8,015 nt of DNA from Clostridia bacterium (lineage in GTDB: Bacteria; Bacillota; Clostridia; Oscillospirales; Acutalibacteraceae), in the NCBI GenBank assembly GCA_900766945.1, contig CAAFXD010000132.1, forward strand, positions 1-8,015. Reading direction: 5' to 3'. Within the stretch, counting starts at the first letter, position 1. Every line of letters starts with the position of its first letter. The position numbers and the translations under genes are program-made. The notes under the pieces were generated by a model, which saw only the letters and a list, made by a program, of their open reading frames with translations, was not told where the DNA came from and did no database searches. Below are positions 1-7,251 of this stretch, piece after piece.

Positions 1-554
1 ACGACGCCTTCCACGCGGACAAAAGCGAATTTGTCACCGTGGTGACCGACGCCGAAACGGGAAAACCCGTGTATTTCGGCAAAGACAAAATCGTCGGTAA
101 AGATTTTACCGTGATGAAAGCCTCGGCGGCATTGCCGATGTTCACCCCGCCCGTGGAATTTGAGGGCAAAAAATATTTTGACGGCGGTGCGTCGGACTCT
201 ATCCCTGTGGAAAAGGCGCTCGCAGATGGCTGTGACCGTGTGGTCGTTGTGCTGACGCGCCCGCGTGGCTTTGTCAAAGAGCCCGAGCGCATTCGTGCGG
301 CATATACAAGGATTTTGAAAGCGTATCCGAAGGTGATTGAAACGCTCGACAACCGCCATACGGTTTATAATGCGTCGCTCAAACGTTGCTACGAATTGCA
401 GGACGCGGGCAAAGCCGTGGTGCTTGCGCCCGAATACGCGCTACCTGTGGATAAATTCGGGACGGACAAAGAAAAGTTAGAGCGTTGCTACAATGAGGGT
501 ATGCGCGACTGCAAGCACCGTTTGCAGGATATTCAAGCGTTGTTGACAAAGTAA
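1..554 (+). CDS. Patatin-like phospholipase, C-terminal part (5' end outside window)
   Basis: The first complete codon is at position 3 and the frame is open to the window edge, so about 183 C-terminal residues are seen and the true start is missing; the GTG at 39 is internal. The protein looks like a bacterial patatin/cPLA2-family acyl hydrolase of the RssA/YjjU (COG4667) type, which cleaves acyl chains from lipids with a Ser-Asp dyad. The visible evidence is the segment TVMKASAALPMFTPPVEF followed by YFDGGASDSIPV. The D-G-G there (Asp codon 180-182) fits the family's catalytic Asp motif. The tail with HTVYNASLKRCYELQ and a charged C-terminal helix also fits. The nucleophile G-x-S-x-G and oxyanion loop would lie upstream and cannot be checked, so activity is inferred. 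No hairpin terminator separates it clearly from the next gene, which has its own promoter. The family call is fairly sure; the substrate is unknown. Confidence 0.85.
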   Translation, partial: DAFHADKSEFVTVVTDAETGKPVYFGKDKIVGKDFTVMKASAALPMFTPPVEFEGKKYFDGGASDSIPVEKALADGCDRVVVVLTRPRGFVKEPERIRAAYTRILKAYPKVIETLDNRHTVYNASLKRCYELQDAGKAVVLAPEYALPVDKFGTDKEKLERCYNEGMRDCKHRLQDIQALLTK

Positions 555-563
555 ATTTACTTT
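548..563. repeat. Perfect 16-bp AT-rich palindrome over the patatin stop and a -35 element
   Basis: AAAGTAAATTTACTTT is its own reverse complement. It covers the last codon and TAA stop (552-554) of the patatin gene and the -35-like hexamer (556-561) of the next promoter. As RNA it would form only a weak A-U hairpin, followed by three further T residues (564-566), so a weak terminator is possible. As DNA it could be an operator. Both roles are inference. Confidence 0.5.
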
Positions 564-584
564 TTTGCGGTTTTGTAGTATACT
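556..584 (+). promoter_or_regulatory. Putative sigma-A-type promoter for the phosphodiesterase-walJ-rlmH operon
   Basis: TTTACT (556-561) and TATACT (579-584) are separated by exactly 17 bases. The -10 matches the consensus at five of six positions and the -35 at four. Transcription would start near 591, giving a leader of about 38 bases before the ATG at 629. The placement directly after the patatin stop supports a new transcription unit, although read-through from the patatin gene is also possible. Confidence 0.55.
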
Positions 585-610
585 GATTGGGTACTTGAAA
601 TCGAACTTTC

Positions 611-618
611 GGAAAGGA
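611..618 (+). promoter_or_regulatory. Ribosome binding site of the phosphodiesterase
   Basis: GGAAAGGA ends 10 bases before the ATG at 629. This favours that start over the internal ATG at 656 (residue 10). Confidence 0.6.
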
Positions 619-628
619 CTGTGTTTGT

Positions 629-1486
629 ATGGGAAATCTCGGGCAAAAATTCGCAATGGCAACGATTGCCGCTATCGGCTCTACGCCCTTGGGCGGCGTG
701 GTGTATCGTTGTATGCGGCACCAAAAAATTCAGCCGAAGGAATTGAAGCATTTTTCCGAACTTGTGCCGAATGATGAACGGGAAATCCACCTGACGGCGC
801 ACCGCGGGCTTTCGGCAATTTACCCCGAAAACACCGCCGAAGCCTTTACGGCGGGCGGCAAAGCGGGCTTTTACGCCTTGGAGTGCGATACCCACTGCAC
901 CACAGACGGCACTTGGGTGGTTTTGCACGACGGCCCGATTAAAACGATGTTCGACGGCACGGGCGATGTGAAAGACTATTCGTACGAAGAAATGCGTAAA
1001 AAGAAAATGATAAACGGCGCGAACATTGACAAATACCCCGACGCGCACATCTGCACCTTGCAGGAATACATAGACATTTGCAAAATATACGGTTGCCGCC
1101 CGATGATTGAAGTCAAAGACACGCGCACCGAAAAAATGCAGTCGCTCTATGAAATGCTCGTGAAAAATGACATCGTCGAAAGCTGTATTATCATTTCGTT
1201 TCACATTTCGGTGCTTCGTGCGCTGTATGCGATAGACAAAACCCTCGAAATGTGGTATTTGATTAACTATATTAACGACAAACGATTGCAAGAGGCGAAG
1301 TCCTGCGGCAATGCGGGCATCGCGTTTTGCGCGCAGTATAACGCGCCGCGCCCCGAGGCGATTCAAAAAATACACGATGCGGGGTTGACGGCGGCGTGCT
1401 GGACGGTGGACAGCGCGGAACTGCTCAAACAAATGATGGACTGCGGCGTGAAATACATTACCACCAATTCCATTTTGCCTGACTGA
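629..1486 (+). CDS. Glycerophosphodiester phosphodiesterase (GDPD family)
   Basis: A 285-residue TIM-barrel enzyme that should hydrolyse glycerophosphodiesters (deacylated phospholipids) to glycerol-3-phosphate and an alcohol, using a divalent metal. Visible family motifs are AHRGLSAIYPENT (H58, R59, E67, N68), ALECDTHCTTDG with the metal ligands E85 and D87, VVLHD with the second catalytic histidine H100, IEVKD in the barrel middle, and a C-terminal ACWTVDS plus GVKYITTN strand pair. It is not an obvious secreted form: the first 50 residues hold only a mildly hydrophobic stretch (about residues 9-26) with no clear signal peptidase site, so it may be cytoplasmic or loosely membrane-associated. 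Length fits the UgpQ-like class plus about 50 extra N-terminal residues. It probably starts an operon with walJ, 21 bases downstream. The upstream patatin could supply its substrate. The family is certain; the exact substrate is not. Confidence 0.93.
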   Translation: MGNLGQKFAMATIAAIGSTPLGGVVYRCMRHQKIQPKELKHFSELVPNDEREIHLTAHRGLSAIYPENTAEAFTAGGKAGFYALECDTHCTTDGTWVVLHDGPIKTMFDGTGDVKDYSYEEMRKKKMINGANIDKYPDAHICTLQEYIDICKIYGCRPMIEVKDTRTEKMQSLYEMLVKNDIVESCIIISFHISVLRALYAIDKTLEMWYLINYINDKRLQEAKSCGNAGIAFCAQYNAPRPEAIQKIHDAGLTAACWTVDSAELLKQMMDCGVKYITTNSILPD

Positions 1487-1507
1487 TTTTTGGAGAATAG
1501 ATAATTT

Positions 1508-2302
1508 ATGACTACATTCTGCCCCCTGTTTTCTTCCAGCAAAGGAAATTGCATTTATATAGGCGCGTCCGACGGCGGCATTTTGATTGACGCGGGAAAA
1601 AGCTGTCGCCAAACCGAAACGGCGCTACATAATATCGGCGTTGCGCCCGACAGCATTCGCGCGGTATTTGTCACACACGAGCATTCGGACCACATCAGCG
1701 GGCTTCGGGTGTTTGCTTCCAAATACGGCGCGCGGGTGTATGCCAGCGGCGGCACCTTGGAAGCGCTCGACGAAATGCAAATTCTCAACGGCAAATTTGA
1801 CGCCTACGCCCTCGGTGAACAGGGAACAGAGGTCGGCTCTTTGTTTGTCAAGTCTTTTCGTACTTCGCACGATGCCCGCGAGAGTTGCGGATATGTGATT
1901 GCGGCGGAAAGCGGCGAGCGCGTGGCCATCGCCACCGACCTCGGCGTGATGACCGACACGGTGCGCGCGGCGATTACGGGCTGTGAAACGGTGCTCCTCG
2001 AATCCAACCACGATGTGCGCATGCTCGAAAACAACCCGCAGTACCCCTATCCGCTGAAAAAACGGATTTTGGGTGAGCGGGGGCATCTTTGCAACGAGGT
2101 TTGCGCCGAAACGGCGTGCGAATTGGTCAAAAACGGTACAAAACACCTGTTTTTGGGGCATTTGAGCGAGCAAAACAACCTGCCGGCACTGGCCTACCGC
2201 GTGACGGCGTCGGAACTTGCCGCCGCGGGTGCGGTGGAAGACGCGGATTTCGATTTGCGCGTGGCAAAGCCCGTTTGGGATGAAAAGGCGGTGCGGCTGT
2301 GA
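1508..2302 (+). CDS. walJ: MBL-fold metallohydrolase WalJ/YycJ
   Basis: A 264-residue metallo-beta-lactamase-fold protein of the YycJ/WalJ family. Family members are nuclease-like hydrolases; the Bacillus homologue has been linked to DNA repair/mutation rate and to coordination of wall metabolism with division. Visible evidence: the N-terminus TTFCPLFSSSKGNCIYIG, typical of the family; the metal motif THEHSDH (H57, H59, D61, H62); H121 in RTSHDARES; D144 in IATDLG; and the last metal histidine H218 in LGHLSEQNN. All expected metal ligands are present, so it should be active. GGAG at 1492-1495 lies 12 bases before the ATG. Length matches the family. Its stop overlaps the start of rlmH, the order also seen in Firmicutes, where the locus is often downstream of walRK; no walRK is present upstream here. 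Confidence in the family is high; the cellular role is inherited from homologues. Confidence 0.92.
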   Translation: MTTFCPLFSSSKGNCIYIGASDGGILIDAGKSCRQTETALHNIGVAPDSIRAVFVTHEHSDHISGLRVFASKYGARVYASGGTLEALDEMQILNGKFDAYALGEQGTEVGSLFVKSFRTSHDARESCGYVIAAESGERVAIATDLGVMTDTVRAAITGCETVLLESNHDVRMLENNPQYPYPLKKRILGERGHLCNEVCAETACELVKNGTKHLFLGHLSEQNNLPALAYRVTASELAAAGAVEDADFDLRVAKPVWDEKAVRL

Positions 2303-2781
2303 TTGCGGTAACGGTGATTGCCCTCGGGAAACTGAAAGAACGCTATATGCGCGAGTTTGCCGCCGAGTATGAAAAACGGCTTTCTGCCTTTTGCAAACTG
2401 CAAATTGTAGAACTTCCGCCCGAACGCTTGCCCGAAAATCCGTCACAAAGCGAAATTGACCGCGCACTGGCGGCAGAGGCGAAACAAATCCTTACGAAAA
2501 TCCCACAAAATGCCTATGTGTTTTCAATGTGCATTGAGGGCAAACAAATGACGAGCGAACAGTTTAGTCAAAAAATATCTACCCTTGCCGTAGACGGCAC
2601 CGGCAATCTTGTATTCGTGCTCGGCAGTTCGTTCGGATTGGCGGAGGAACTCAAAAAGCAGTCCGATTTTCGGTTTTCCATGTCCGAAATGACCTTTCCG
2701 CACCAAATGGCGCGGGTGATGCTTTTGGAACAACTGTACCGCGCATTTCAAATCGCCAACGGTGGGAAATATCACAAATAG
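2299..2781 (+). CDS. rlmH: 23S rRNA (pseudouridine1915-N3)-methyltransferase RlmH
   Basis: A 160-residue SPOUT-class, S-adenosylmethionine-dependent enzyme that N3-methylates pseudouridine 1915 in helix 69 of 23S rRNA, acting on the assembled 70S ribosome. The length is the usual size of about 155-160. Visible family features are the N-terminal strand IAVTVIALGKLKERYM, CIEGKQMTSEQFS (residues 78-90), the cofactor-knot segment FVLGSSFGL (106-114), MTFPHQMARVMLLEQLYRAF (131-150) and the C-terminal NGGKYHK with the conserved YHK end. In homologues I recall, the knot usually reads GG-S/A; here the second Gly is Ser110. The start is GTG at 2299, sharing GTGA with the walJ stop (4-base overlap), so translational coupling is likely. 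No better start exists nearby. It is the last gene of the operon; a hairpin terminator follows 66 bases after the stop. Confidence 0.96.
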   Translation: MIAVTVIALGKLKERYMREFAAEYEKRLSAFCKLQIVELPPERLPENPSQSEIDRALAAEAKQILTKIPQNAYVFSMCIEGKQMTSEQFSQKISTLAVDGTGNLVFVLGSSFGLAEELKKQSDFRFSMSEMTFPHQMARVMLLEQLYRAFQIANGGKYHK

Positions 2782-2809
2782 TCAAAATTTAACTATACAA
2801 AACGCAAAA

Positions 2810-2843
2810 AATCCGGTTGCGGTTGAACACTACACGCCGGATT
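2810..2843. repeat. 7-bp inverted repeat upstream of the rlmH terminator
   Basis: AATCCGG (2810-2816) and CCGGATT (2837-2843) are perfect inverted arms 20 bases apart, directly abutting the GTAGGGGCG hairpin. It may be the outer part of the same repeat element or a secondary stem. The pairing is seen; its function is unknown. Confidence 0.4.
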
Positions 2844-2878
2844 GTAGGGGCGGGTTTCCATGCCCGCCCGTTATTTTT
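2844..2878 (+). terminator. Rho-independent terminator of rlmH, formed by a GTAGGGGCG-type palindromic element
   Basis: GGGCGGG (2848-2854) pairs perfectly with CCCGCCC (2863-2869) around the 8-base loop TTTCCATG. It is followed by GTTATTTTT, a U-rich tract in the + direction. The 7-bp pure G-C stem is strong, and its location after rlmH fits termination of the + strand operon. The flanking GTAGGGGCG and CGCCCG ends resemble short palindromic intergenic repeats that I recall from clostridial and cyanobacterial genomes, so it may be one copy of a dispersed family. That link is not checked here. Confidence 0.75.
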
Positions 2879-2903
2879 ACAAACCTTTGTATTTTTGACA
2901 CGC

Positions 2904-2935
2904 AAAAACACCCCGCAGAAATTCTGCGGGGTGTT
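2904..2935 (-). terminator. Rho-independent terminator of carB
   Basis: Two perfect 14-base arms, 2907-2920 and 2922-2935, form a stem of about 13 bp with a 3-base loop. Read on the - strand, the stem is followed by TTTTT (2904-2908, partly shared with the stem base), and it lies 25 bases after the carB stop. On the + strand it has no U-tract, so it should mainly stop carB transcription, with backup action on rlmH transcripts. Confidence 0.88.
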
Positions 2936-2960
2936 GCTCTGTTTCTACGGAGTTACCCGT

Positions 2961-5900
2961 TTACTTTTTCACCTGCAAGGTGGCAATATCGGTTAACGAC
3001 ATTTTGTCGCTCGGCACAATAAAGGTGCTTTGCATAATCGCCTTTGCCGCGTCTAACGAGGTTAAGCACGACGTGCCGCTTTCCACGGCAATGCGGCGCA
3101 GTTTAAACCCGTCGCGGTCGGGAATTCTGCCGTGCGTGGGGGTGTTGATAATCAGCGACACATCGCCTGCATTCAGCATATCGAGAATGTTCGGGCTCTC
3201 GCCGGAAATCTTGTTGACGGGTCTTGCGTTGATACCCGCCGCAAGAAGCGCTTTGCGCGTGCCGGGGGTGGCGTAGAATTTAAAGTCGGAATCTTTAAAT
3301 TCTTTGAGCATTTCGCAAATTTCCGCCTTGTCTTTATCGCGCACGGTGACAATGATTTTGCCGTCTTTCGGCAAGGATACGCCGCCGCCGTCAAACGCTT
3401 TTAAGAGCGCCTCGTTGTAATCCTGTGAAATGCCGAGCACTTCGCCCGTGGATTTCATTTCGGGGCCCAAGGAAGTGTCCGCGCCGATAATCTTTTCAAA
3501 CGAGAACACGGGCAGTTTAATGGCGTAATAGCCGCTGTTTTTGTAAAGCCCCGTGCCGTAGCCCATATCCGCGATTTTTTCGCCGAGCATGGCGCGCGTG
3601 GCAAGCGAAATGGCGGGAATGCCCGTCACCTTGCTGATGTAGGGCACGGTGCGCGAGGAACGCGGGTTTACCTCGATAATGTAAACCTCTTCGTGCAACA
3701 CGATAAACTGAATGTTCATCATACCGATGACATGAAGTGCCGACGCCAAGCGTTTGGTGTAATCCACAATGGTTTTTTGCACCTTTTGCGAAAGTGTTAC
3801 GGCGGGGTAGACCGAAATCGAGTCGCCCGAGTGAATACCCGCGCGGTCCACATGTTCCATAATGCCGGGGATTAGAATATCCCTGCCGTCGCAAATCGCG
3901 TCCACTTCGACCTCTTGCCCCATTAAGTATTTGTCAACCAAAACGGGATGTTCGGAAAGGTCGGGAATGGTGCGGGTGATGATGTCCATAAACTCGGTGA
4001 TGTCTTCATCATTGGCGGCAATCTGCATACCCTGCCCGCCCAAAACATAACTCGGACGCACCAAAACGGGATAGCCGAGACTGTGCGCCGCGGCGAGCGC
4101 TTCGTTGGTGGTGAACACCGTTTGCCCTTTGGGGCGCGCAATGTCGCAGTATTCGAGAATTTCGTCAAAGCGTTCTCTGTCCTCCGCCGCGTCCACATGG
4201 TCGGCGTCCGTACCGAGTATCGTCACGCCCAAATCGTTGAGCGTTTTTGTAAGCTTAATCGCGGTCTGCCCGCCGAACTGCACAATCGCGCCGTCGGGTT
4301 GCTCCATTTCCACAATATTCGTGACATATTCGGGCGTCAGCGGCTCAAAATACAACTTGTCCGAAATGTCAAAGTCGGTGGAAACGGTTTCGGGGTTGTT
4401 GTTGACGATAATCGCCTCACAGCCCGCTTTTTTGAGCGCCCAAACCGAGTGTACCGAGCAGTAGTCGAACTCAATGCCTTGCCCGATACGGATAGGCCCT
4501 GAGCCCAAAACCATAATTTTCTTTTTGGTTTTGGTCGTGTCCACTTCGTTTGCAATGCAGTAATCCGAGTAATAGTAGGGCGTTTGCGCCGCAAATTCCG
4601 CTGCGCAGGTGTCCACCACCGAAAAACTCGGTTGAATTTTCCACATTTTGCGTAAGTTTTTAATCGAGGCTTCGGTCACGCCGACATTTTTTGCAATCAC
4701 ATCGTCGGTAAAGCCCAAACGCTTCGCTTCTAAAAGCGTGTCGCGGTCACAGCAACCGGTTGCGAGCAGTTTTTCCATATCGACAATCACTTTGATTTTC
4801 TGCAAAAACCAAATGTCGATTTTGGTGATGTCGTGGATTTTTTCAAGCGGCATACCGTTGTAAATCGCCGCGGCAACCACATAAATACGCGTATTGTCTA
4901 TGTTTTGCAAAAGCGCTTCCAATTCCGCATTGGATTTTGCAATCAAATCGTCATACAACAGGCTTTTGCGGTTTTCTTCCAAAGAATGCATTGCCTTTTG
5001 CAACGCCGCCTCGAACGAGCGCGCAACCGCCATCACTTCGCCCGTGGCTTTCATTTGCGTGCCGAGGGTGCGTTTGGCGGTGACGAATTTGTCAAACGGC
5101 CATTTCGGGAATTTCACCACGCAATAGTCCAGCGCCGGCTCAAACGAGGCAAAGGTTTTGCCCGTGACGGCGTTGGGGATTTCGTCAAGGCCGAGGCCCA
5201 ATGCGATTTTTGCCGCCACGCGGGCAATCGGGTAGCCCGTTGCCTTGGACGCGAGCGCCGACGAACGCGACACACGGGGATTTACCTCGATAACCGCGTA
5301 TTGGAACGAGTCGGGGTGCAGGGCAAACTGCACATTACAGCCGCCCTCAATGCCCAATTCCGTAATGATATTGAGCGCGGATGAACGCAGCATTTGATAG
5401 TCCTTATCCATCAGCGTTTGGCTGGGCGCCACAACAATCGAGTCGCCCGTGTGCACGCCGACGGGGTCTAAGTTTTCCATATTGCAGACCGTGATGCAGT
5501 TGCCCTTGGAGTCGCGCATCACTTCGTATTCGATTTCTTTCCAGCCGGCAATGCATTTTTCAATCAATACCTCAGTCACGCGCGAAAGGCGCAGGCCGTT
5601 GGCGCAGATTTCGCGCAGTTCCTGCTCGTTGTCGGCAATGCCGCCGCCCGTGCCGCCCAAGGTGTAAGCGGGGCGCACAATCACGGGGTAGCCGATTTTT
5701 GCGGAAAAATCCACAGCGGACTCGACATCGTGTACCACCAAAGACTCAATGCACGGCTCGCCGATTTTTTCCATCGTGTCCTTAAATTCCTGACGGTCCT
5801 CCGCCTTTTTAATGGCAGAGGCGTTAATGCCGATTAAGCGCACGCCGTTTGCCTTTAAAACGCCGAGTTCGTCAAGTTCCATAGCGAGGTTTAACCCCGT

Positions 5901-6176
5901 CTGCCCGCCGAGGGTGGGCAAAATGGAGTCGGGTTTTTCTTTTTCAATAATTTTGGTTAAGGTCGGAATGGTCAAGGGCTCAATATAGACCTTGTCTGCA
6001 ATGTCGCCGTCGGTCATAATCGTAGCGGGGTTGGAGTTGACCAGCACCACTTCAATGCCCTCTTCTTTCAAAGAACGGCAAGCCTGCGTGCCTGCATAGT
6101 CAAATTCCGCCGCCTGCCCGATAATAATGGGACCCGAGCCGATAACCATAACTTTTTGGATGCTCTTATCAATCAT
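2961..6176 (-). CDS. carB: Carbamoyl-phosphate synthase large subunit
   Basis: A 1071-residue enzyme, close to the family's usual size of about 1070. It makes carbamoyl phosphate from bicarbonate, ATP and ammonia passed from CarA, feeding pyrimidine and arginine synthesis. Domain order is complete: the carboxyphosphate half (about 1-400) with GSGPIIIGQAAEFDYAGTQA, PTLGGQTGLNL, R128, R168, YTLGGTGGG and IEVNPRVSRSSALASKATG; the oligomerisation region (about 401-550); the carbamoyl-phosphate half (about 551-930) with GSGPIRIGQGIEFDY, VQFGGQTAIKL, GGQGMQIA and IIEVNPRSSRTVPYISKVTG; and a C-terminal MGS-like allosteric domain (about 935-1071) with YATPGTRKAL, PVNKI and IINTPTHGR, which keeps T970, T973, K989 and N1011 of the nucleotide site. 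The start is ATG at 6176, with GGAGGG (6185-6190) 8 bases upstream. The open frame reaches 40 codons further up, but that part is carA read out of frame. It overlaps carA by 8 bases. Confidence 0.98.
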   Translation of the reverse strand: MIDKSIQKVMVIGSGPIIIGQAAEFDYAGTQACRSLKEEGIEVVLVNSNPATIMTDGDIADKVYIEPLTIPTLTKIIEKEKPDSILPTLGGQTGLNLAMELDELGVLKANGVRLIGINASAIKKAEDRQEFKDTMEKIGEPCIESLVVHDVESAVDFSAKIGYPVIVRPAYTLGGTGGGIADNEQELREICANGLRLSRVTEVLIEKCIAGWKEIEYEVMRDSKGNCITVCNMENLDPVGVHTGDSIVVAPSQTLMDKDYQMLRSSALNIITELGIEGGCNVQFALHPDSFQYAVIEVNPRVSRSSALASKATGYPIARVAAKIALGLGLDEIPNAVTGKTFASFEPALDYCVVKFPKWPFDKFVTAKRTLGTQMKATGEVMAVARSFEAALQKAMHSLEENRKSLLYDDLIAKSNAELEALLQNIDNTRIYVVAAAIYNGMPLEKIHDITKIDIWFLQKIKVIVDMEKLLATGCCDRDTLLEAKRLGFTDDVIAKNVGVTEASIKNLRKMWKIQPSFSVVDTCAAEFAAQTPYYYSDYCIANEVDTTKTKKKIMVLGSGPIRIGQGIEFDYCSVHSVWALKKAGCEAIIVNNNPETVSTDFDISDKLYFEPLTPEYVTNIVEMEQPDGAIVQFGGQTAIKLTKTLNDLGVTILGTDADHVDAAEDRERFDEILEYCDIARPKGQTVFTTNEALAAAHSLGYPVLVRPSYVLGGQGMQIAANDEDITEFMDIITRTIPDLSEHPVLVDKYLMGQEVEVDAICDGRDILIPGIMEHVDRAGIHSGDSISVYPAVTLSQKVQKTIVDYTKRLASALHVIGMMNIQFIVLHEEVYIIEVNPRSSRTVPYISKVTGIPAISLATRAMLGEKIADMGYGTGLYKNSGYYAIKLPVFSFEKIIGADTSLGPEMKSTGEVLGISQDYNEALLKAFDGGGVSLPKDGKIIVTVRDKDKAEICEMLKEFKDSDFKFYATPGTRKALLAAGINARPVNKISGESPNILDMLNAGDVSLIINTPTHGRIPDRDGFKLRRIAVESGTSCLTSLDAAKAIMQSTFIVPSDKMSLTDIATLQVKK

Positions 6177-7251
6177 CGTATCTGCCCTCCGCCGCCATTT
6201 TAATGAATTTGTCGAATAAGAACGAGGTATCCCGCGGACCGGAATTCGCCTCAGGGTGGAACTGCACCGTAAACACGGGCTTGCCGTGATACACAATGCC
6301 CTCTACGGTTTTGTCGTTGACATTGATGCAGTTGATTTCGGCATTGCTCGGCAATCCCTTGCCGTTGACCATATAGCCGTGGTTCTGCGAGGAGAGGTAA
6401 GTTCTGTCCTCATGCAGGAATTTCACGGGGTGGTTTGCGCCGCGGTGGCCGTATTTCATACGCTCGGTTTCGCCGCCGTTTGCCAATGCCATTAACTGAT
6501 GCCCCAAGCAAATCGCAAAGGTCGGAATGCCGTAATCGTACAGTTTTTTGATTTCTTTGATGATGCCCACGCAGTCCGCCGGGTCGCCGGGGCCGTTCGA
6601 CAGCATAATCCCGTCGGGCGCGGCTTTAATGATTTCCTCTGCCGTTGTCCACGCAGGGTACTGTGTGACCACACACCCGCGATTGACAAGACTTTGGGCA
6701 ATGTTGCGCTTTGTACCGAAATCCATCAGCGCGATTTTCGCACCGTTGTTATTTTCGCCCAAAACGATTTTTTCGCGCAAGGTAACGCTTTCCACCAACT
6801 TGTCCTGCTTGAAGGCTTTCAGTACGGCCATGACCCGTTCTTTGTCGGCAATATCCGCCGTCAGCACGCCGCGCATGGTGCCGCTTTCGCGTAACTTTTT
6901 GACCACCGCGCGCGTGTCAATCCCCGAAAGGCAGGGGATATGATATTCGCGCAACAGGTCGTCGATTGTGCCGTCACAGCGGAAGTTCGAGGGCGTGTCG
7001 CACAGTTCATGCACGATAAACGCGCTCGGCTGTAATTTTTCGCTTTCAAAATCCGCACGGCAAACCCCGTAGTTTCCAATCATCGGGTAGGTCATCACCA
7101 CACCCTGCCCGGCATAGGACGGGTCGGTTAAAATCTCCACATAGCCCGTCATGGAGGTGTTAAACACAATCTCGCAGGCGGTTTCTTTAAAATCTCCGTG
7201 CGCGGTTCCCGCGTAGACAGAACCGTCCTCCAACATCAAATACGCTTTCAA
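6169..7251 (-). CDS. carA: Carbamoyl-phosphate synthase small (glutaminase) subunit
   Basis: A 360-residue protein that hydrolyses glutamine and channels ammonia to CarB. The N-terminal CarA-specific domain (about 1-165) begins with KAYLMLEDGSVYAG and contains EIVFNTSMTGYVEILTDPSY. A class I glutamine amidotransferase domain (about 172-352) carries SNGPGDP (218-224), the nucleophile C248 in AICLGHQLMALA, SQNHGY (288-293) and the catalytic H332/E334 in FHPEANSGPRD. All triad residues are present. The start is TTG at 7251, chosen because residues from there align with the usual CarA N-terminus (MKAYLxLEDG), because no ATG or GTG occurs in frame between the upstream stop and this codon, and because the next ATG (residue 6) would remove a conserved strand. 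The ribosome site is poor: GAAAGG (7266-7271) lies 14 bases upstream. The gene overlaps carB by 8 bases, so equimolar coupled synthesis is likely. No other pyr or arg gene is adjacent. Confidence 0.97.
   Translation of the reverse strand: MKAYLMLEDGSVYAGTAHGDFKETACEIVFNTSMTGYVEILTDPSYAGQGVVMTYPMIGNYGVCRADFESEKLQPSAFIVHELCDTPSNFRCDGTIDDLLREYHIPCLSGIDTRAVVKKLRESGTMRGVLTADIADKERVMAVLKAFKQDKLVESVTLREKIVLGENNNGAKIALMDFGTKRNIAQSLVNRGCVVTQYPAWTTAEEIIKAAPDGIMLSNGPGDPADCVGIIKEIKKLYDYGIPTFAICLGHQLMALANGGETERMKYGHRGANHPVKFLHEDRTYLSSQNHGYMVNGKGLPSNAEINCINVNDKTVEGIVYHGKPVFTVQFHPEANSGPRDTSFLFDKFIKMAAEGRYDD
6185..6190 (-). promoter_or_regulatory. Ribosome binding site of carB, inside carA
   Basis: GGAGGG on the - strand lies 8 bases before the carB ATG (6176-6174), within the last codons of carA. 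It fixes the carB start and rejects the 40-codon upstream extension. Confidence 0.75.

Noticed and set aside
557..1612. A 351-codon open frame on the - strand opposite the phosphodiesterase
   Set aside because: It lies fully antisense to a gene with clear catalytic motifs, has no recognisable domain, and is rich in Arg/His/Phe as expected from reading the reverse complement of a coding frame.
1625..2467. A 280-codon open frame on the - strand opposite walJ and rlmH
   Set aside because: It spans the junction of two well-supported genes in antisense, with no family motif or ribosome site.
2894..2900. TTGACA on the + strand in the convergent gap
   Set aside because: No -10 element occurs at a suitable distance; the carB terminator hairpin occupies that place, and no + gene follows.
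3948..5384. Several + strand open frames of 119-184 codons opposite carB
   Set aside because: They are shadows of a very long conserved gene and show no motifs of their own.
6177..6296. A 40-residue N-terminal extension of carB
   Set aside because: It is the carA end read in another frame; the family N-terminus and the GGAGGG site both point to the ATG at 6176.
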